Shown here piece by piece: positions 16,229 through 22,973 of a stretch of 23,572 nt of DNA; the first letter of the stretch is position 1; each line of letters starts with the position of its first letter. The DNA lies in contig JAEZEB010000348.1 in the NCBI GenBank assembly GCA_023438115.1, positions 1 through 23,572 on the forward strand, in the 5' to 3' direction. Under the pieces are notes generated by a model. It saw only the letters and a list, made by a program, of their open reading frames with translations. It was not told the origin of the DNA and did no database searches. The translations under genes and the position numbers were made by a program. Source of the DNA: Pseudomonadota bacterium. Its GTDB lineage: Bacteria > Pseudomonadota > Gammaproteobacteria > Burkholderiales > Burkholderiaceae_C.

Positions 16229-16846
16229 CAAGCACGCCGAAGCAACCCCGAGCGCAGCGAGGCCACCCGCACCGCCCTGCTGGACGCCGCCCGCCAGCTC
16301 TTCGTGGAGGGCGGCTACGCCGGCACCTCCACGCCGGCCGTGTGCGAGGCGGCGGGCATCACCCGCGGCGCGCTGTACCACCACTTCGTGGACAAGCGCG
16401 ACCTCTTCCATGCCGTGGTGGCACGCGAATCCGCGGCCGTCGCGGCCGAGATCGAGGAAGCCACGAGCGACGCGGACATGTCGCCCGGCGAGGCGCTGCT
16501 GGTGGGCGGCGACGCCTACCTCTCGGCCATGGCGGTGGAGGGCCGCACGCGCCTGCTGCTCATCGAAGGCCCGGCCGTGCTGGGACGCGAAGCGCTCGAG
16601 GAACTGGATGCCGTGAATGCCGAAGCGAGCCTGCGCGCCGGCCTGCAGCAGGCGGGCGTGAAGGGCGTGGACCTCGACGTGCTGACCGCCTGCCTCTCCG
16701 CCGCCTTCGACCGCGCGGCCCTGGACCTGCAGCAGGGACGCAAGCCGGCGGCGGTGCGCCAGACGCTGCGCTGGCTGCTCGCGCGCGTGGCACCGGCGAC
16801 GACGGAGGCCGCGCCCGCGAAGCTCAGGAAGCCGAAGCGGGCGTGA
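16226..16846 (+). CDS. TetR family transcriptional regulator
   Basis: 206 residues. The N-terminal domain (RTALLDAARQLFVEGGYAGTSTPAVCEAAGITRGALYHHFVDKRDLF, about 15-61) is a textbook TetR DNA-binding domain, with the helix-turn-helix at about 33-53. The C-terminal domain is the ligand-sensing part, and its ligand is unknown. Start at 16226 is the last ATG before the conserved domain; the in-frame ATG 16193 would lie in the operator. It likely represses itself and the divergent VOC gene through the palindromes at 16177-16228. Its end overlaps tail-to-tail by 23 bases with the lipoprotein gene on the other strand. Confidence 0.9.
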   Translation: MQARRSNPERSEATRTALLDAARQLFVEGGYAGTSTPAVCEAAGITRGALYHHFVDKRDLFHAVVARESAAVAAEIEEATSDADMSPGEALLVGGDAYLSAMAVEGRTRLLLIEGPAVLGREALEELDAVNAEASLRAGLQQAGVKGVDLDVLTACLSAAFDRAALDLQQGRKPAAVRQTLRWLLARVAPATTEAAPAKLRKPKRA

Positions 16847-17270
16847 CCTGCACGCGCGCCCGGTACTGCGGCAGCGACGGCGGCATGCGCAAGTGATTCG
16901 CCGGAACCAGGTCCACCAGGCGCAGGTGATAAGGCCCGGCGTTCGCCTCGCCCGGCAGGTGCATCGCCGGCGGCGACGGCGTGCCGAGCAGCACGATGTG
17001 CGGCGACGCGCCCTCCCGCCGCACCTGCACGGCCACGGTGGCGTGACCCTCCCAGGCGCAACGCACATCGGATGGGCAACGCCGGTCCTGCACGGCCACG
17101 ATCTGCAGGCTCAGCGGTTCACGCCCCACCTGCACCGGCGACGCGGCGGACACCGTGACGGTTTCGTCGAGTGCGCCGGACGGCCGCGTGGCGCAGCCCG
17201 CCAGCAAAGCGCAAGCAATGAGCGCGGGAAGAACGGCGCGCGACGCCCGGAGCATGCCGCCGCCGCTCAT
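16824..17270 (-). CDS. Putative small lipoprotein of unknown function
   Basis: 148 residues with a lipoprotein signal peptide (LLAGC, Cys26). The mature part is beta-rich, with a conserved-looking RCPSDVRCAWEGHATV stretch (about 64-79) whose two cysteines could form a disulfide. This CPxxxxCxWxG pattern occurs in a family of secreted hypothetical proteins; no function is known to me. Its ATG overlaps the stop of the upstream short gene by four bases (17267-17270), which supports this start over Met6. The 3' end overlaps the TetR gene on the other strand. Confidence 0.75.
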   Translation of the reverse strand: MSGGGMLRASRAVLPALIACALLAGCATRPSGALDETVTVSAASPVQVGREPLSLQIVAVQDRRCPSDVRCAWEGHATVAVQVRREGASPHIVLLGTPSPPAMHLPGEANAGPYHLRLVDLVPANHLRMPPSLPQYRARVQVTPASAS

Positions 17271-17458
17271 TTCTTCGGTTTGGGAAGATCCTCCGGCCGC
17301 GTGAAAGGCCGGCGGGGAAGGCCGGCCTTGCGCTGCTCGTCGCGGACGATGTGCTTGAAGAGGTCCTTCGAACCTTCGCCGGAGCGCTCCCCCGGCAGGA
17401 TGGACTCGGGGCCACCCTCCGGCTCGGCCGGCTTCCTGGGATCGTGGATGGCGTTCAT
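17267..17458 (-). CDS. Small hydrophilic hypothetical protein
   Basis: 63 residues, rich in Pro, Glu, Lys and Arg, with no membrane segment or recognisable domain; it ends RPEDLPKPKK. The start at 17458 is preceded by GAGGA at good spacing, which makes it better than the in-frame ATG at 17488. It is coupled by an ATGA overlap to the lipoprotein gene. I do not recognise the family. Confidence 0.6.
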   Translation of the reverse strand: MNAIHDPRKPAEPEGGPESILPGERSGEGSKDLFKHIVRDEQRKAGLPRRPFTRPEDLPKPKK

Positions 17459-17584
17459 GGGCGTTCCTCGTGGAAGATCATCATCCATCCGATGGCCGGG
17501 CTTGGCAAGGGTGCCGCGAAGGGCGATGCGTAAGGCTTCGGCGGAAGGCGGCGTCAGCGGCGTGCTGCCCCTGCGCGTCGCGTG

Positions 17585-17599
17585 TTCCAGGATCTGGAA
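17585..17599. other. Short inverted repeat after the DHFR-like gene
   Basis: TTCCAG-GAT-CTGGAA is a perfect 6-bp inverted repeat immediately after the stop of the DHFR-like gene. It has no T-run. It could be a weak transcript-end hairpin or a protein site; nothing else is recognised between 17459 and 17599. Confidence 0.3.
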
Positions 17600-18163
17600 C
17601 TACGCCCTGCGCGGCTCGTAACGCATCGCAACCGCGCCGGACGCGTATTCCAGCCGGCCCACCGGAACCAGGTCGAGCGGCTTGGACAGGCCTTCGAGCA
17701 GGCGCGGCCCGTGGCCGGCGATGCGCGGATGCACCACGAACTCGTATTCGTCGATCAGGCCCAGCTCCGCCAGCGCGAGGGGCAACTGCACGCCACCCGT
17801 GAGGATGCCGCGTCCGGGCTGCGCCTTCAGGCGGCGGACGAAGCCCTCCAGGTGGCCGCGCACGAGTTCGGCGTTCCAGTCGACGTGCTGCAGCGTGCCG
17901 GACACCACGTACTTCTTCTTCGCGTCGATCACGCGCGCGAAGGGCAGCGCCCACGCGGGCATCCAGTCGGGCCGCACGCCGGTGCGCGCCGGCTCGCGCC
18001 ACGCGGATTCCATCATCCCGTAGACCACGCGCCCGAACAGGAGCGTGTCGGCGCGCTCCAGGGTTTCGGCGGCGCGGCGATGCAGTTCCTCATCGGGGAT
18101 CACGGCGAGGTGGTCGCAGCAGCCATCGAGGGTGACGTTGATGGAGTAGCGGAGGGGTTGCAT
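17600..18163 (-). CDS. Dihydrofolate reductase-like / RibD C-terminal domain protein
   Basis: 187 residues of the RibD_C/DHFR-fold family: begins MQPLRYSINVTLDG, then LLFGRVVYGMME (about 42-53), KYVVSGTL and GRGILTGGVQLPLALAELGLIDEYEFVVHP (about 118-147), the nucleotide-binding strand-turn of the fold. Such stand-alone proteins are probable NAD(P)H reductases of unknown substrate; they are not the essential folate enzyme. The GAGG ribosome site overlaps the stop of the upstream KTSC-like gene, 12 bases away, so both are likely co-transcribed. Confidence 0.85.
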   Translation of the reverse strand: MQPLRYSINVTLDGCCDHLAVIPDEELHRRAAETLERADTLLFGRVVYGMMESAWREPARTGVRPDWMPAWALPFARVIDAKKKYVVSGTLQHVDWNAELVRGHLEGFVRRLKAQPGRGILTGGVQLPLALAELGLIDEYEFVVHPRIAGHGPRLLEGLSKPLDLVPVGRLEYASGAVAMRYEPRRA

Positions 18164-18175
18164 GTTCTCGAGGCC

Positions 18176-18409
18176 TCAGTCGGAGGATCGCGAGGCGTAC
18201 GCCTCGCGCACATGCTGCGAAATGTACGTCGACAGCCCGCGCCCGGCCAGCGCAAGCGCCTTCATGTTCTCGACATGGCCGGCGCCGGGCTTGGCGTGCG
18301 TGTACCGGTAGGTCTCGCCGTTGCGGAAGCGCACGTCGATGAAATCCGCGCCAATGCCGTAGGCGACGACACCCGACTTCCCGCTGAGATTGGCGTACCT
18401 GCGCAACAT
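18176..18409 (-). CDS. KTSC-like small protein
   Basis: 77 residues: RYANLSGKSGVVAYGIGADFIDVRFRNGETYRYTHAKPGAGHVENMKALALAGRGLSTYISQHVREAYA. The GxGxxFIDVRFxNGxxYxY pattern and the C-terminal LAGRGLSTYI are those of the short KTSC-type proteins common in Burkholderiales; function unknown. The start is ambiguous. AGGAGG lies only one base before ATG 18409 but four bases before an in-frame TTG (codon 2), so TTG could be the real start. It precedes the DHFR-like gene by 12 bases. Confidence 0.7.
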   Translation of the reverse strand: MLRRYANLSGKSGVVAYGIGADFIDVRFRNGETYRYTHAKPGAGHVENMKALALAGRGLSTYISQHVREAYASRSSD

Positions 18410-18499
18410 GCCTCCTGGGTGCAGGGGAGCAGTCTGGCTCTCAGGATGGGCGGGCGGCGTCGGCTGACCGGCGAAATCCGTGTCAGGGTGAAGACGCTG

Positions 18500-18566
18500 G
18501 CTTAGCGCCCAGGAGGCGCTCCAGTCAGAAGAAGCCCGCAACAGACGCGACCGACAGCCGTCAAGC
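18500..18566 (-). repeat. Degenerate attC-like site g (67 bp)
   Basis: Read on the minus strand, it opens with GCTTGAC (18566-18560), a near match to RYYYAAC that contains the TGA stop of the DUF2628 gene. The flank GGCTGTCGGTCGCGTC resembles the left arm of the sites at 22262 and 22757. It closes with GCTAAGC (18506-18500), one base off GTTRRRY. An internal AGCGCC/GGCGCT inverted repeat is at 18504-18520. Confidence 0.5.
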
Positions 18567-18878
18567 TGGGTTCGGTCTGAGCTCCTCGTAGCCCTGCCGC
18601 GCCAGGCTCCAGGCCAGCCACTTCCGTCCGTACCTTCCCGAGACGAACATGAATGCGACCGAAAAGCCAAGGCCGAGGACTGCCCAACCGGGTCCTTGGC
18701 TGGCCATCACGCTCGCGGGGATCTCGACCAGCATTTCGGCAACGAACAAGAGGATGCCCAGCCAGTGGCCGCGATTGGCGAATGCCCAGAGCGGCCCCAG
18801 GAAGAACGCGCCCCAGCTGAAACCGGAAGGGACGATGCGGATCCACCCGTGGGGAGCCTGGAAGCGGCGGGTTTGCAT
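18561..18878 (-). CDS. DUF2628-like small membrane protein
   Basis: 105 residues. The region FSWGAFFLGPLWAFANRGHWLGILLF (about 19-45) is typical of DUF2628 proteins, followed by a second hydrophobic pair around 46-80 and a charged C-terminus (GRKWLAWSLARQGYEELRPNPA). It is an inner-membrane protein of unknown function. Its TGA stop lies within the GCTTGAC end of an attC-like site, and its ATG follows another weak site by two bases, so it fits a gene-cassette layout. Confidence 0.75.
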   Translation of the reverse strand: MQTRRFQAPHGWIRIVPSGFSWGAFFLGPLWAFANRGHWLGILLFVAEMLVEIPASVMASQGPGWAVLGLGFSVAFMFVSGRYGRKWLAWSLARQGYEELRPNPA

Positions 18879-18880
18879 GT

Positions 18881-18937
18881 GGGCTAGCGTCGGCGTTGAC
18901 GGACTGCGGTGTCACCGAGCTGGTCGCCAACCTTCAT
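18881..18937 (-). repeat. Very degenerate attC-like site f
   Basis: On the minus strand, the sequence after the alpha/beta hydrolase stop (AGGTTGGCGACC...) weakly resembles the left arm of the other sites (GGTCGGTCGACC). It ends CCGACGCTAGCC, where GCTAGCC differs by one base from GTTRRRY. At 57 bp it fills the whole gap to the DUF2628 gene. By itself it would not be called; the call rests on its position in the series. Confidence 0.25.
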
Positions 18938-19653
18938 GACGCCTCCTTGCCGCCTGCAGATTCGGCATACGCAATCAATCTTGCCGCAAGCTCCGATGGC
19001 CGGCTGAGCGCCAGCAGATGCCCGCCCGGCATCTCGTCCGCCGCGATGCCGAGGCGCTCGGCCGCCACGCGCCGCTGGAATCCGGCCGGGAAGAAGCGGT
19101 CGTCCGTGCCCACGAGAACGCGGGTGGGCACCGGGGGCCATGCTTCGAAGGTGCACCGCGAAGCGAACACGGAACCGGACTGGCGCGGCTCACCGCGCGC
19201 CCAGGCGCCGTCGATCACCGACTGCGGCACGTCATGGAAGAAGTCGACGAGCGGATCGAAGGGAGCATCGGGCTGGCGGCGCTCGCGAAGGCTCATCTCG
19301 CGTCTTGCGTCCGCGTGCCCGGTGTTCCCCCACCACTCACCCGGCGTCTCGCCGGGGTTGGGGATCATCGCGTTCACCAGGACGAGCAGGTCGACGGCGA
19401 CCTCCTGGCACACGAGGGGCGCGGTGAAGCCGCCGAGGGATTGCGCGACGACGGCGACGCGGTCATGCGTCCGTGCGCGGAGCGCGCGGACGACGGTGTC
19501 GGCGTACTCTGCGAGACCGGCACTATCGTCGGCTGCAGGGAGGTCGACGGGAATCGCCTCATGGCCGTGTTCCCGCAAGATCGGCGCGACGAGGTGCCAG
19601 TACCAGGCATCTCCGCCGGCACCTGGCAGGAGCACAAAACCGAAAGGTTGCAT
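18934..19653 (-). CDS. Alpha/beta hydrolase
   Basis: 239 residues. It starts with the oxyanion-hole strand FVLLPGAGGDAWYW, followed by the nucleophile elbow AQSLGG (Ser72), an acid at D184/D185 (GTDDRFF) and the catalytic His212 (PGGHLLALSRP). It lacks a signal peptide, so it is cytosolic; it could be an esterase or lactonase-like enzyme, and its substrate is unknown. AAAGGG precedes ATG 19653 at good spacing. Codon usage is like the rest of the chromosome. Confidence 0.88.
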   Translation of the reverse strand: MQPFGFVLLPGAGGDAWYWHLVAPILREHGHEAIPVDLPAADDSAGLAEYADTVVRALRARTHDRVAVVAQSLGGFTAPLVCQEVAVDLLVLVNAMIPNPGETPGEWWGNTGHADARREMSLRERRQPDAPFDPLVDFFHDVPQSVIDGAWARGEPRQSGSVFASRCTFEAWPPVPTRVLVGTDDRFFPAGFQRRVAAERLGIAADEMPGGHLLALSRPSELAARLIAYAESAGGKEAS

Positions 19654-19757
19654 GGTGCCTGCCCTTTCATCATCTGAGTCTCGCCAGTATCAACATGCCG
19701 GCGGCGTAGAGCACCAGGATCCATGTGGAGGTGAAGGGGCTTTCCAGCGCCTCCGGC

Positions 19758-20318
19758 TCATGACTGCCGGCAAGCAGGAATCGGGCTCTTGTCCGTCCGA
19801 TACTCGCGAGGGAACTCAAGCCGATATCGGATCCGGGGCGCATCCATTCGGGTGGGCGGAACGTCCATCGGCAGCACCCAATCCGACCACTCGACCTTGT
19901 ACTCGCTGGGAGCCGGAACCCGGAAGGACCAGACGGCTCCGGCTCCTTCCTTCCCGTGGAGTTGAACCGTGATCAAGTGGTGCGCATTGGAAGGAGCCTC
20001 CCAGAGTGCGAAGAACACCGGGTCCCCCGCTGCCGTCCTGTCCTTGGCAGGATAAGGAATGCCGCCGAGAACGCTCTGGAAGCCGGCGCGCTGCAAGGCA
20101 GGATCGACGTGACGATGAAGGGCGACCACTGCGCGCAAGGACGGATCACCGCCTGGCATGCAGGCCTGGAGGCTGACCTTGCGGGTCCTGTGCCAGTCGG
20201 AGCCGTCGGGACGCATGTAGGCACAGCCTGCGAGCAGCAGGAGGGCGAGCACTGCTGCCAGGCGTCTTCCACGATGCCAGGCAAGAGAAACAGTCAAGCA
20301 AACGGAAATCGGTGCCAT
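19758..20318 (-). CDS. Putative lipoprotein of unknown function
   Basis: 186 residues with a lipoprotein signal peptide after a basic stretch (RGRRLAAVLALLLLAGC, Cys31). The mature part has no domain I recognise; it is mixed alpha/beta with several tryptophans (SDWHRT, VWSFRVP, EWSDWVLPMD). Start at 20318 was chosen since it gives a normal signal peptide; the upstream in-frame ATG at 20366 would add a hydrophilic leader. The gene lies about 90 bases after attC-like site e. Confidence 0.65.
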   Translation of the reverse strand: MAPISVCLTVSLAWHRGRRLAAVLALLLLAGCAYMRPDGSDWHRTRKVSLQACMPGGDPSLRAVVALHRHVDPALQRAGFQSVLGGIPYPAKDRTAAGDPVFFALWEAPSNAHHLITVQLHGKEGAGAVWSFRVPAPSEYKVEWSDWVLPMDVPPTRMDAPRIRYRLEFPREYRTDKSPIPACRQS

Positions 20319-20407
20319 TGCATGATCGCCTTGCGAGAGTTGGCCATGTGTACCGCAGGTTGCCATTGAAGGCTTGCATCGGCAAGCGGCTCGAGCCCGG
20401 ACGATAT

Positions 20408-20502
20408 GCCCAAACTCCTGACGTTGGCGGTCAGGCCCGAATGCTCACGGCTCTCGACCGGCGCAATGCCGCCGCGCGTCTGCGACGACCGATCTACCAA
20501 TC
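20408..20502 (-). repeat. Degenerate attC-like site e
   Basis: On the minus strand, the TAG stop of the small membrane protein gene is followed by ATCGGTCGTCGCAGACGCG, matching the left arm GGTCGGTCGACTCGGACACG of the site at 22757. The far end is GTTTGGGC (20415-20408), near GTTRRRY but with an extra T. CCTGAC/GTCAGG arms lie inside. Confidence 0.4.
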
Positions 20503-20808
20503 ATCGCGCTCCTCCCCGTACTTTCGTTCCAGCTGCCTTAGATCGCGCCACTCTCTCAGTCGCAGAAGCAGGCCGACGAAAAGCGCAAGGCCAACGACCC
20601 CGGCGAACACAAGGAAGGCTACCCAGTTGGACTCCACGAGCCAGTGGGTTCGATAGGTATCCAGCCCGCGATCGGCTTGAACCCTCTCCCAGGCGATGAG
20701 TGCCATCCCCAGTAGCGCCATGACGCTCAGCGCGCCGCTCACGCCGATGCCAATGAGCACCAGGAGGGATGGGCGCTGCGCGTCCGAGGCGACCATCTTG
20801 TCAGGCAT
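20494..20808 (-). CDS. Small two-helix membrane protein
   Basis: 104 residues with two hydrophobic helices (about 15-39 and 62-83) joined by a short polar loop, then a strongly charged C-terminal tail (RLREWRDLRQLERKYGEERDDW). No family recognised. Its start overlaps the end of the upstream gene by eight bases, so the two are co-translated and probably sit in one cassette. Confidence 0.65.
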   Translation of the reverse strand: MPDKMVASDAQRPSLLVLIGIGVSGALSVMALLGMALIAWERVQADRGLDTYRTHWLVESNWVAFLVFAGVVGLALFVGLLLRLREWRDLRQLERKYGEERDDW

Positions 20809-21145
20809 CCGGCTGCGTCAGCTTCCAGGTGCAAAGGAAATCGGGGTCCACCACGTCCTCGTCGCTGTCCTTCAGCGAGTAGGTTCCACGCGGTGCGGGC
20901 TCGAAGACCTCGGTCATCGGGGGAAGCGTCTTGATCTCGCCGGCCCGCAGGCCCAGCAGGGACAGGACGATGCCTGAACGTTCATCCGCCGAGACCACCC
21001 GGCCATGAAACTGCTCGCGACGCTTGAACTCGCCGCGCTTGTCCTGGACGGTGATGCCCACCAGAACGTACTTGCCAATGAGCTCCCGGGCGAACGCATG
21101 GTCAAAGGGCGGACGGCCGTCGTCAAAGTACGCTGGGTGCTGCAT
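20801..21145 (-). CDS. Conserved hypothetical cytosolic protein
   Basis: 114 residues: GKYVLVGITVQDKRGEFKRREQFHGRVVSADERSGIVLSLLGLRAGEIKTLPPMTEVFEPAPRGTYSLKD... ending DPDFLCTWKLTQPDA. The pattern of alternating strands and the VDPDF..TW end match a widespread family of uncharacterised bacterial proteins that I know only as hypothetical, often near polymorphic-toxin or cassette regions. The start at 21145 follows an attC-like site by six bases; the longer in-frame form would begin inside that site. It overlaps the downstream membrane protein gene by eight bases. Confidence 0.7.
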   Translation of the reverse strand: MQHPAYFDDGRPPFDHAFARELIGKYVLVGITVQDKRGEFKRREQFHGRVVSADERSGIVLSLLGLRAGEIKTLPPMTEVFEPAPRGTYSLKDSDEDVVDPDFLCTWKLTQPDA

Positions 21146-21151
21146 CCTGAT

Positions 21152-21216
21152 GCCTAAGGTTGGAGTTGCATGTTCTTGCGGCGGGTTCGCCGCAAGGAGG
21201 TATCTGTCGCTCAATC
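21152..21216 (-). repeat. attC-like site d (65 bp)
   Basis: Minus strand: GATTGAG (21216-21210), a central hairpin with perfect arms CTTGCGGCG/CGCCGCAAG (21175-21183 with 21188-21196), then GCAACTCCAAC and CTTAGGC (21158-21152). The right part aligns with CAACTCCTACGTTGGAA of site c. The core begins with C instead of G, so it may no longer recombine. Between here and the gene end at 21370 lie about 150 bases in which I see nothing. Confidence 0.5.
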
Positions 21217-21369
21217 AGAGCGCACGATAGACGGCAGCTCAGAAGCCGATGAAGCCGAGGTGAGCAACGGTTACTCGGACAGACGCAGCCCCTGAACAGT
21301 GCCATACGTGGCACCGAGCGCAAGCGCAGTCAGTCGAGGATTTCGAAGACGGTGTTCCATGCCTTCTGC

Positions 21370-21783
21370 TCAGGGAACGCGCATGAACGGCCCATAGCAC
21401 TGGTCCAGCGACTCTTCATAGCAGAAGAGAACGGCATTCCCGGTTCTATGCACCTTGAAGAACACGGTCGAAGTTCTCCCACTGTCGTCCTCATTTCCCT
21501 GGCCGCAGTCCACCCCGCCATGGTCCTTGACCGTCGTCACGGTGAGCTTCATGAACCCCTTCGAGGTCGGGCCAGCCACGGAATACCGAGTGTCGCTGTG
21601 TTCCTCCCCACTCACAACGTAGCGTGTTCCGTCTGGCCGGTATTCGTGCGTCTCCACGCAGCCAGACCTGGGCATCGTCCATGACCACTTTCCCACCAGC
21701 ATCTGGGCGGCTGCCGATTGCGCGCGCGCCGGGTGGGTGCAAGCCAGCATGAGCACCAAGAGAGCAACTACCAAAGCTCGCAT
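21370..21783 (-). CDS. Small secreted hypothetical protein
   Basis: 137 residues with a Sec signal peptide (MRALVVALLVLMLACTHPARAQ, cleavage after ARA near residue 21). The mature part (LVGKWSWTMPRSGCVETHEYRPDGT...) looks like a small beta-barrel of the lipocalin-like kind, with four cysteines that may form disulfides. AGGGA precedes ATG 21783 at good spacing. The ATG follows an attC-like site by 13 bases. Function unknown. Confidence 0.65.
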   Translation of the reverse strand: MRALVVALLVLMLACTHPARAQSAAAQMLVGKWSWTMPRSGCVETHEYRPDGTRYVVSGEEHSDTRYSVAGPTSKGFMKLTVTTVKDHGGVDCGQGNEDDSGRTSTVFFKVHRTGNAVLFCYEESLDQCYGPFMRVP

Positions 21784-21796
21784 ATGAGTCCCTGAT

Positions 21797-21858
21797 TTCC
21801 AACGTAGGAGTTGACGGGCACGCGCCGGCAAGGCGCCGCATCGCGCCGAAAGTCAATC
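21797..21858 (-). repeat. attC-like site c (62 bp)
   Basis: Minus strand: GATTGAC (21858-21852), containing the TGA stop of the lipoprotein gene, then GC-rich arms around GCGGCGCCTTGCCGGCG, then GTCAACTCCTACGTTGGAA ending at 21797. GTTGGAA differs only in the last base from GTTRRRY. GGCGCCTTGCCG is shared with the site at 23471. Confidence 0.55.
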
Positions 21859-22254
21859 ACGACAGTACCCCTCTCCGGGTTTGACCACAAGACAATCCTT
21901 CTTGTCTGCCAGCCATTTCATGCCTGTATCCGGTCCGGACCCCGCGCGTATGGATTCGCTGACGCCGTCCCTCTCGAAGGAAATGCCGTCGCCGCTCTGA
22001 ACGCCTTCGAAGGTACGCGCGCCATCAAGATTCCGCACAGTGATCCGGTACTTCCCACCACTCCCTTCGACCTCGAGAAAGGTGCCCTCCGGCCCCAGCC
22101 ACTTTCCCGCCCAGCGATCGGTAGGATCGACGGTCGATGACGCAGGGGCTGGAGCCGTGTCCTGAGGCAACGCTGCCGGTTCGCTTTCCGTTCTCCCACA
22201 GGCCGCCAACAGACAGGTGGCGAGCAACGGGAGCAGAAGTTTTGAATGAAGCAT
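21853..22254 (-). CDS. Small lipoprotein, cassette-type gene
   Basis: 133 residues: lipoprotein signal (LLATCLLAAC, Cys19), a low-complexity Pro/Ala/Ser linker (about 25-45) and a small domain beginning DRWAGKWLGPEGTFLEVEGSGGKYRITVRNLDGARTFEGV, which resembles lipocalin-like or MliC-like beta domains. It ends with two cysteines (KKDCLVVKPGEGYCRD). Its start lies seven bases after one attC-like site and its stop is within the next, the clearest single-gene cassette of the series. Function unknown. Confidence 0.7.
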   Translation of the reverse strand: MLHSKLLLPLLATCLLAACGRTESEPAALPQDTAPAPASSTVDPTDRWAGKWLGPEGTFLEVEGSGGKYRITVRNLDGARTFEGVQSGDGISFERDGVSESIRAGSGPDTGMKWLADKKDCLVVKPGEGYCRD

Positions 22255-22261
22255 GGCTGAA

Positions 22262-22338
22262 TGCTAAGGCGCCTGACGCGAAGGTACCCACCACATTGCG
22301 CCAAGGTGCAACGCGTCAGGGTCGACCGACCGTCAGGC
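22262..22338 (-). repeat. attC-like site b (77 bp)
   Basis: Minus strand: GCCTGAC (22338-22332), holding the RidA TGA stop, followed by GGTCGGTCGACCCTGACGCG, which matches the left arm of the site at 22757. Perfect arms CCTGACGCG/CGCGTCAGG are at 22272-22280 and 22312-22320 on the plus strand. The far end CTTAGCA (22268-22262) is a degraded GTTRRRY. Confidence 0.6.
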
Positions 22339-22713
22339 CTCGGCGATAGCCGCAATCGACACCTTCAGGCCCGGGATTCGTGCCGGCAGCTTCGCTCCTT
22401 GCCGGGCCGGCGGATCGGACGGGAACCAGCGCACCCACTCTTCGTTCATGCCCGCGAAGTCGTCCTCGTCGGCCAGGATCACGGTGGCGCTGACGATCTT
22501 GTCCATGCTGCTGCCGGCCTCCGCCAGGATGGCTGCGATATTGGCCAGGCACTGCCGGGTCTGCTCCTGGATCGTCTCGCCGGCAAACTGGCCGGTCTTG
22601 GGGTCCGTCGGAGCGGTACCCGAGACGAAGACCAGGCCGGCGGCTTTCACCGCCTGGCTGTATGTCGGAGGCGGCTTCGGGGCGTTCGGGGTGGAGACGA
22701 TGTTGCGGGCCAT
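22333..22713 (-). CDS. RidA family protein, cassette-borne
   Basis: 126 residues, the canonical RidA length. It has YSQAVKAAGLVFVSGTAP (about 18-35), the N-terminal signature, and PPARQGAKLPARIPGLKVSIAAIA, which retains the catalytic arginine (R112, equal to Arg105 in E. coli). It would hydrolyse reactive enamine/imine intermediates in the cytosol. AAGGA lies eight bases before ATG 22713. The gene is bounded by attC-like sites, its stop falling inside site b, and so looks like an integron cassette. It is not a close copy of the 7180 RidA protein. Confidence 0.9.
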   Translation of the reverse strand: MARNIVSTPNAPKPPPTYSQAVKAAGLVFVSGTAPTDPKTGQFAGETIQEQTRQCLANIAAILAEAGSSMDKIVSATVILADEDDFAGMNEEWVRWFPSDPPARQGAKLPARIPGLKVSIAAIAEA

Positions 22714-22758
22714 GTCGGTGTCCTTGGGAGGAGCGGTAGAGCGCGGAGGCCCTGAGGC

Positions 22759-22902
22759 TTAACGTCGAGGTGACCGAAGCGTGCGGCAAGGGGCCGCAAG
22801 GCACAGGATATCCACGGCGGGCCGACCACCCAGCTGAACCGCCTTGAGCTTGAACTCCAGGCTGTACTGCTTGACTTTAGCTGGCCCGAATCCCTTTGTC
22901 AT
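22759..22902 (-). pseudogene. Truncated IS3-type transposase OrfA fused to attC sequence
   Basis: From ATG 22902 the minus strand reads MTKGFGPAKVKQYSLEFK, then LKAVQL. This is the start of IS3-family OrfA (HTH_Tnp_1: KQYSxEFKxxAVxL). After about residue 29 (GGRPA) the reading runs into attC sequence (VDILCLAAPCRTLRSPRR) and stops in GTTAAGC. Only about a third of a normal OrfA is left, so it is non-functional. A GAGAGAG stretch precedes the ATG. Confidence 0.7.
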
Positions 22903-22936
22903 TGACTCTCTCTCCGTTAGGTATGAGTGTCAACAA
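22829..22936 (-). mobile_element. IS3-family left-end remnant
   Basis: The transposase fragment and the upstream stretch beginning TGTTGACACTCATACC (22936 leftwards on the minus strand) look like the 5' end of an IS3-type element, TG being the usual terminal dinucleotide. The inner boundary near 22829 is where similarity to the other attC copy resumes. The right end, OrfB and any target duplication are missing. Confidence 0.5.
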
Positions 22937-22973
22937 AAGCGGGGCAAGCTCCGTGTCCGAGTCGACCGACCTG

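Noticed and set aside
18884..18937. A 17-codon frame starting ATGA-coupled to the alpha/beta hydrolase stop
   Set aside because: Too short, no recognisable features, and it overlaps the attC-like spacer.
19654..19757. Hydrophobic minus-strand peptide (TWILVLYAAGMLILARLR then stop at 19670) between the lipoprotein and hydrolase genes
   Set aside because: The frame has no ATG or GTG start before the hydrophobic part; it may be the tail of a decayed membrane gene, but this cannot be supported.
21146..21214. The longer N-terminus (MSDRYLLAANPPQEHATPTLGIR) of the 114-residue hypothetical protein
   Set aside because: It would be encoded by the attC-like site d, including its hairpin; ATG 21145 is the natural start.
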